64,000 nt of DNA from an uncultured Mycobacteriaceae bacterium (GTDB lineage: Bacteria > Actinomycetota > Actinomycetes > Mycobacteriales > Mycobacteriaceae): contig CADEGF010000003.1 of assembly GCA_902826815.1 (NCBI GenBank), positions 62,001 to 126,000 of the forward strand. The letters run 5' to 3'. Below, piece by piece: positions 62,246-64,000 of the stretch. The notes under the pieces were generated by a model. That model was not told where the DNA came from, made no database searches, and was given only the letters and a program-made list of their open reading frames with translations. The translations under genes and the position numbers were made by a program. The first letter of the stretch is position 1. The number at the start of each line of letters is the position of its first letter.

Positions 62246-64000
62246 ATGGCAAAGACATCCGAGAAGTCGGCACCGCTGGAGAAGAGCGGCGAGCCTGCAC
62301 CAGGAGTCGCGACGAAACTCCTGGCGCGCGAGCAGTTGCCCATCCCGGACCCGAAGCACGTCGGGCTCACCACCTATGACGCCAAGGACCCCAACACCAA
62401 GTACCCGCCGATCAAAGAACTGCGCCCACCCGACGGGGCGCCCAATGTGCTGATCGTGTTGATCGATGATGTCGGCTTCGGCGCATCCTCAGCGTTCGGA
62501 GGGCCCTGCAACACGCCGGTGGCGGAGCGACTCGCGGGAAATGGTATCAAGCTCAACCGGTTTCACACGACAGCGTTGTGCTCGCCTACCCGGCAGGCGC
62601 TGCTGACGGGGCGCAATCACCACTCCGTCGGTATGGGCGCGATCACCGAGATGGCGACGTCGGCGCCGGGCAACAACAGCATTCGACCCAAAGAGAAGGC
62701 GCCGATCGCCGAAACACTGAAGCTCAATGGCTATTCGACGGCTCAGTTCGGCAAGTGTCACGAGGTTCCGGCATGGGAGGTCACCCCTGCCGGCCCGTTC
62801 CACCAATGGCCGACGGGGTCGGGCTTCGAGCACTTCTACGGGTTCATCGGTGGTGAGGCGAACCAGTACTACCCAGGCCTCTACGAGGGCACGACCGCCG
62901 TCGAGCCCCCGAAATCACCCGGGGAGGGCTACACCCTCACCGAGGATCTCGCCGACCGTGCGATTAGCTGGGTGAGCCAGCAGAAGGCGCTTATGCCGGA
63001 CAAGCCGTTCTTTATGTACTTCGCCCCCGGCGCCACCCACGCGCCTCACCACGTCCCCAAAGAATGGTCGGACAAGTATAAGGGCAAGTTCGACGACGGC
63101 TGGGACGCGCTTCGCGAGCGGACCCTCAAGCAGCAGAAGAAGCTCGGAGTGGTGCCGAAGGACGCGGAACTGACCAAGCGGCACGACGAGATTCCGTCCT
63201 GGGATGACATGCCCGATGAGCTCAAGCCGGTGCTGGCGCGTCAGATGGAGATCTACGCCGGCTTCCTGGAGCAGACCGACCACGAGGTGGGTCGGCTGGT
63301 TGACGCCATCGACGCTCTCGGCGTCTTGGACAACACACTGATCTACTACATCATCGGCGACAACGGAGCATCGGCCGAAGGCACGCTCAACGGCTGCTTC
63401 AACGAGATGACCACGCTCAATGGCATGCCCGGCATCGAGACCACCGAGTTCCTGCTGTCCAAGATCGACGACTTCGGCACTCCGCACGCCTACAACCACT
63501 ACGCCGTCGGCTGGGCTCACGGTCTGTGCGCGCCGTATCAATGGACCAAGCAGGTGGCGTCGCACTGGGGTGGCACCCGCAACGGCGCGATCGTGCACTG
63601 GCCGGAGGGCGTGACCGACAAAGGCAAGACGCGCAACCAGTTTCACCATGTGATCGACGTGGCGCCGACGCTTCTGGAGGCCGCGGGAATTCCCGCGCCG
63701 ACGTCGGTGAACGGGATCGCGCAGGCCCCTCTGGAGGGCGTGAGCATGCTGGGCACGTTGCGTGATGCCGGGGCACCGGAAACCCACCAAGTGCAGTACT
63801 TCGAGATGATGGGCAACCGCGGCGTCTACTTCCAGGGTTGGACTGCTGTCACCAAGCACCGCACTCCGTGGAAGGCCGACACGCCACCACCGTTCGACGA
63901 CGACGTGTGGGAGCTCTACGGCCCCGACGACTGGACTCAGTCGCATGATCTCGCTTCGAAGAACCCTGAGAAACTTGCTGAGTTGCAACGCCTTTGGCTC
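62246..64000 (+). CDS. Arylsulfatase, 3' end outside window
   Basis: The first 585 residues of a second sulfatase, open to the window end. The formylglycine cysteine is Cys112 in ALCSPTRQALLTGRNHHS. IDDVGFGASSAFG and YIIGDNGASAEG hold metal ligands, and FGKCHEVP replaces the usual GKWH, so a His/Lys arrangement near the active site differs from the first enzyme. AAAGG precedes the ATG, 17 bases after the first sulfatase stop, which indicates one operon. A formylglycine-generating enzyme is not in the window. Confidence 0.88.
   Translation, partial: MAKTSEKSAPLEKSGEPAPGVATKLLAREQLPIPDPKHVGLTTYDAKDPNTKYPPIKELRPPDGAPNVLIVLIDDVGFGASSAFGGPCNTPVAERLAGNGIKLNRFHTTALCSPTRQALLTGRNHHSVGMGAITEMATSAPGNNSIRPKEKAPIAETLKLNGYSTAQFGKCHEVPAWEVTPAGPFHQWPTGSGFEHFYGFIGGEANQYYPGLYEGTTAVEPPKSPGEGYTLTEDLADRAISWVSQQKALMPDKPFFMYFAPGATHAPHHVPKEWSDKYKGKFDDGWDALRERTLKQQKKLGVVPKDAELTKRHDEIPSWDDMPDELKPVLARQMEIYAGFLEQTDHEVGRLVDAIDALGVLDNTLIYYIIGDNGASAEGTLNGCFNEMTTLNGMPGIETTEFLLSKIDDFGTPHAYNHYAVGWAHGLCAPYQWTKQVASHWGGTRNGAIVHWPEGVTDKGKTRNQFHHVIDVAPTLLEAAGIPAPTSVNGIAQAPLEGVSMLGTLRDAGAPETHQVQYFEMMGNRGVYFQGWTAVTKHRTPWKADTPPPFDDDVWELYGPDDWTQSHDLASKNPEKLAELQRLWL

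Overview
The window is GC-rich DNA from a mycobacterium, probably an environmental, fast-growing type (Mycolicibacterium-like). Support: a PcaA-like mycolic acid methyltransferase, an antigen 85-type mycolyltransferase, an MPT53/CcdA pair, CYP124 and CYP125 homologues with KstR-type operators, F420-type enzymes, a DUF7159 protein, and many leaderless promoters (TANNNT placed 6-8 bases before ATG/GTG). No rRNA, tRNA, CRISPR array, prophage or intact insertion sequence was seen. Genus-level placement is inference from gene content.

Layout. 0-9 kb: small secreted proteins, an ACT protein, a P450-cinA operon, a thioesterase, an F420-type oxidoreductase and a PLP decarboxylase. 9-13 kb: a large GH2 glycosidase divergent from a HAD-IB phosphatase, with overlapping back-to-back promoters. 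13-20.4 kb: a steroid/lipid block with a KstR-site NMO-family enzyme, a CYP125 paralogue, and a FadR-type regulator in operon with a fatty-acid-hydroxylase/sterol-desaturase protein; then Pr6Pr and DUF7159 membrane proteins. 20.5-28.4 kb: threonine dehydratase, a TetR/target pair with a palindromic operator, agmatinase, a decayed NMO, and a double-HTH TetR regulator followed by an SDR and an alpha/beta hydrolase. 28.4-35.8 kb: cell-envelope genes (PcaA-like enzyme divergent from a MarR-GNAT fusion, antigen 85), the CcdA/MPT53 thiol-redox pair, a methyltransferase and a collapsed TnpB element. 35.8-42.6 kb: a WND-rich secreted protein, a hydrolase fragment, a GT39-type membrane glycosyltransferase, a KstR-site SnoaL protein, and a HAPMO-like Baeyer-Villiger monooxygenase divergent from CYP124. 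42.6-50 kb: HAD phosphatase, cupredoxin lipoprotein, DUF1275 protein, glycosyltransferase, dienelactone-hydrolase lipoprotein, SDR, D-aminoacylase-type amidohydrolase and an NTF2-like partner. 50-57.7 kb: glnA3, a CMD-family protein with a KstR site, a DHA2 exporter, bacterioferritin, an iron-box region, a Bfd-type ferredoxin, enoyl-CoA hydratase, an F420 PPOX protein and an EthD-like protein; as I recall it, this order parallels M. tuberculosis Rv1874-Rv1878. 57.7-64 kb: a FUSC-like membrane protein and two tandem arylsulfatases, the second cut by the window end.

How the parts connect. Four KstR-type operators (three matching TnnAACnnGTTnnA, one with a single mismatch) lie before an NMO-family enzyme, CYP125, a SnoaL-like protein and a CMD-family protein, which suggests scattered satellite members of the cholesterol regulon. 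Bacterioferritin, Bfd and an unrecognised two-repeat protein lie around two IdeR-like boxes and look like an iron storage/release module. The least expected items are the MarR-GNAT fusion with twin operators beside a mycolate-modifying enzyme, the TetR regulator with two DNA-binding domains, the TnpB scar that kept an omega-RNA-like hairpin, and a triple-hairpin tandem repeat that supplies the stop codons of two convergent genes. All regulatory assignments come from sequence matching by eye.
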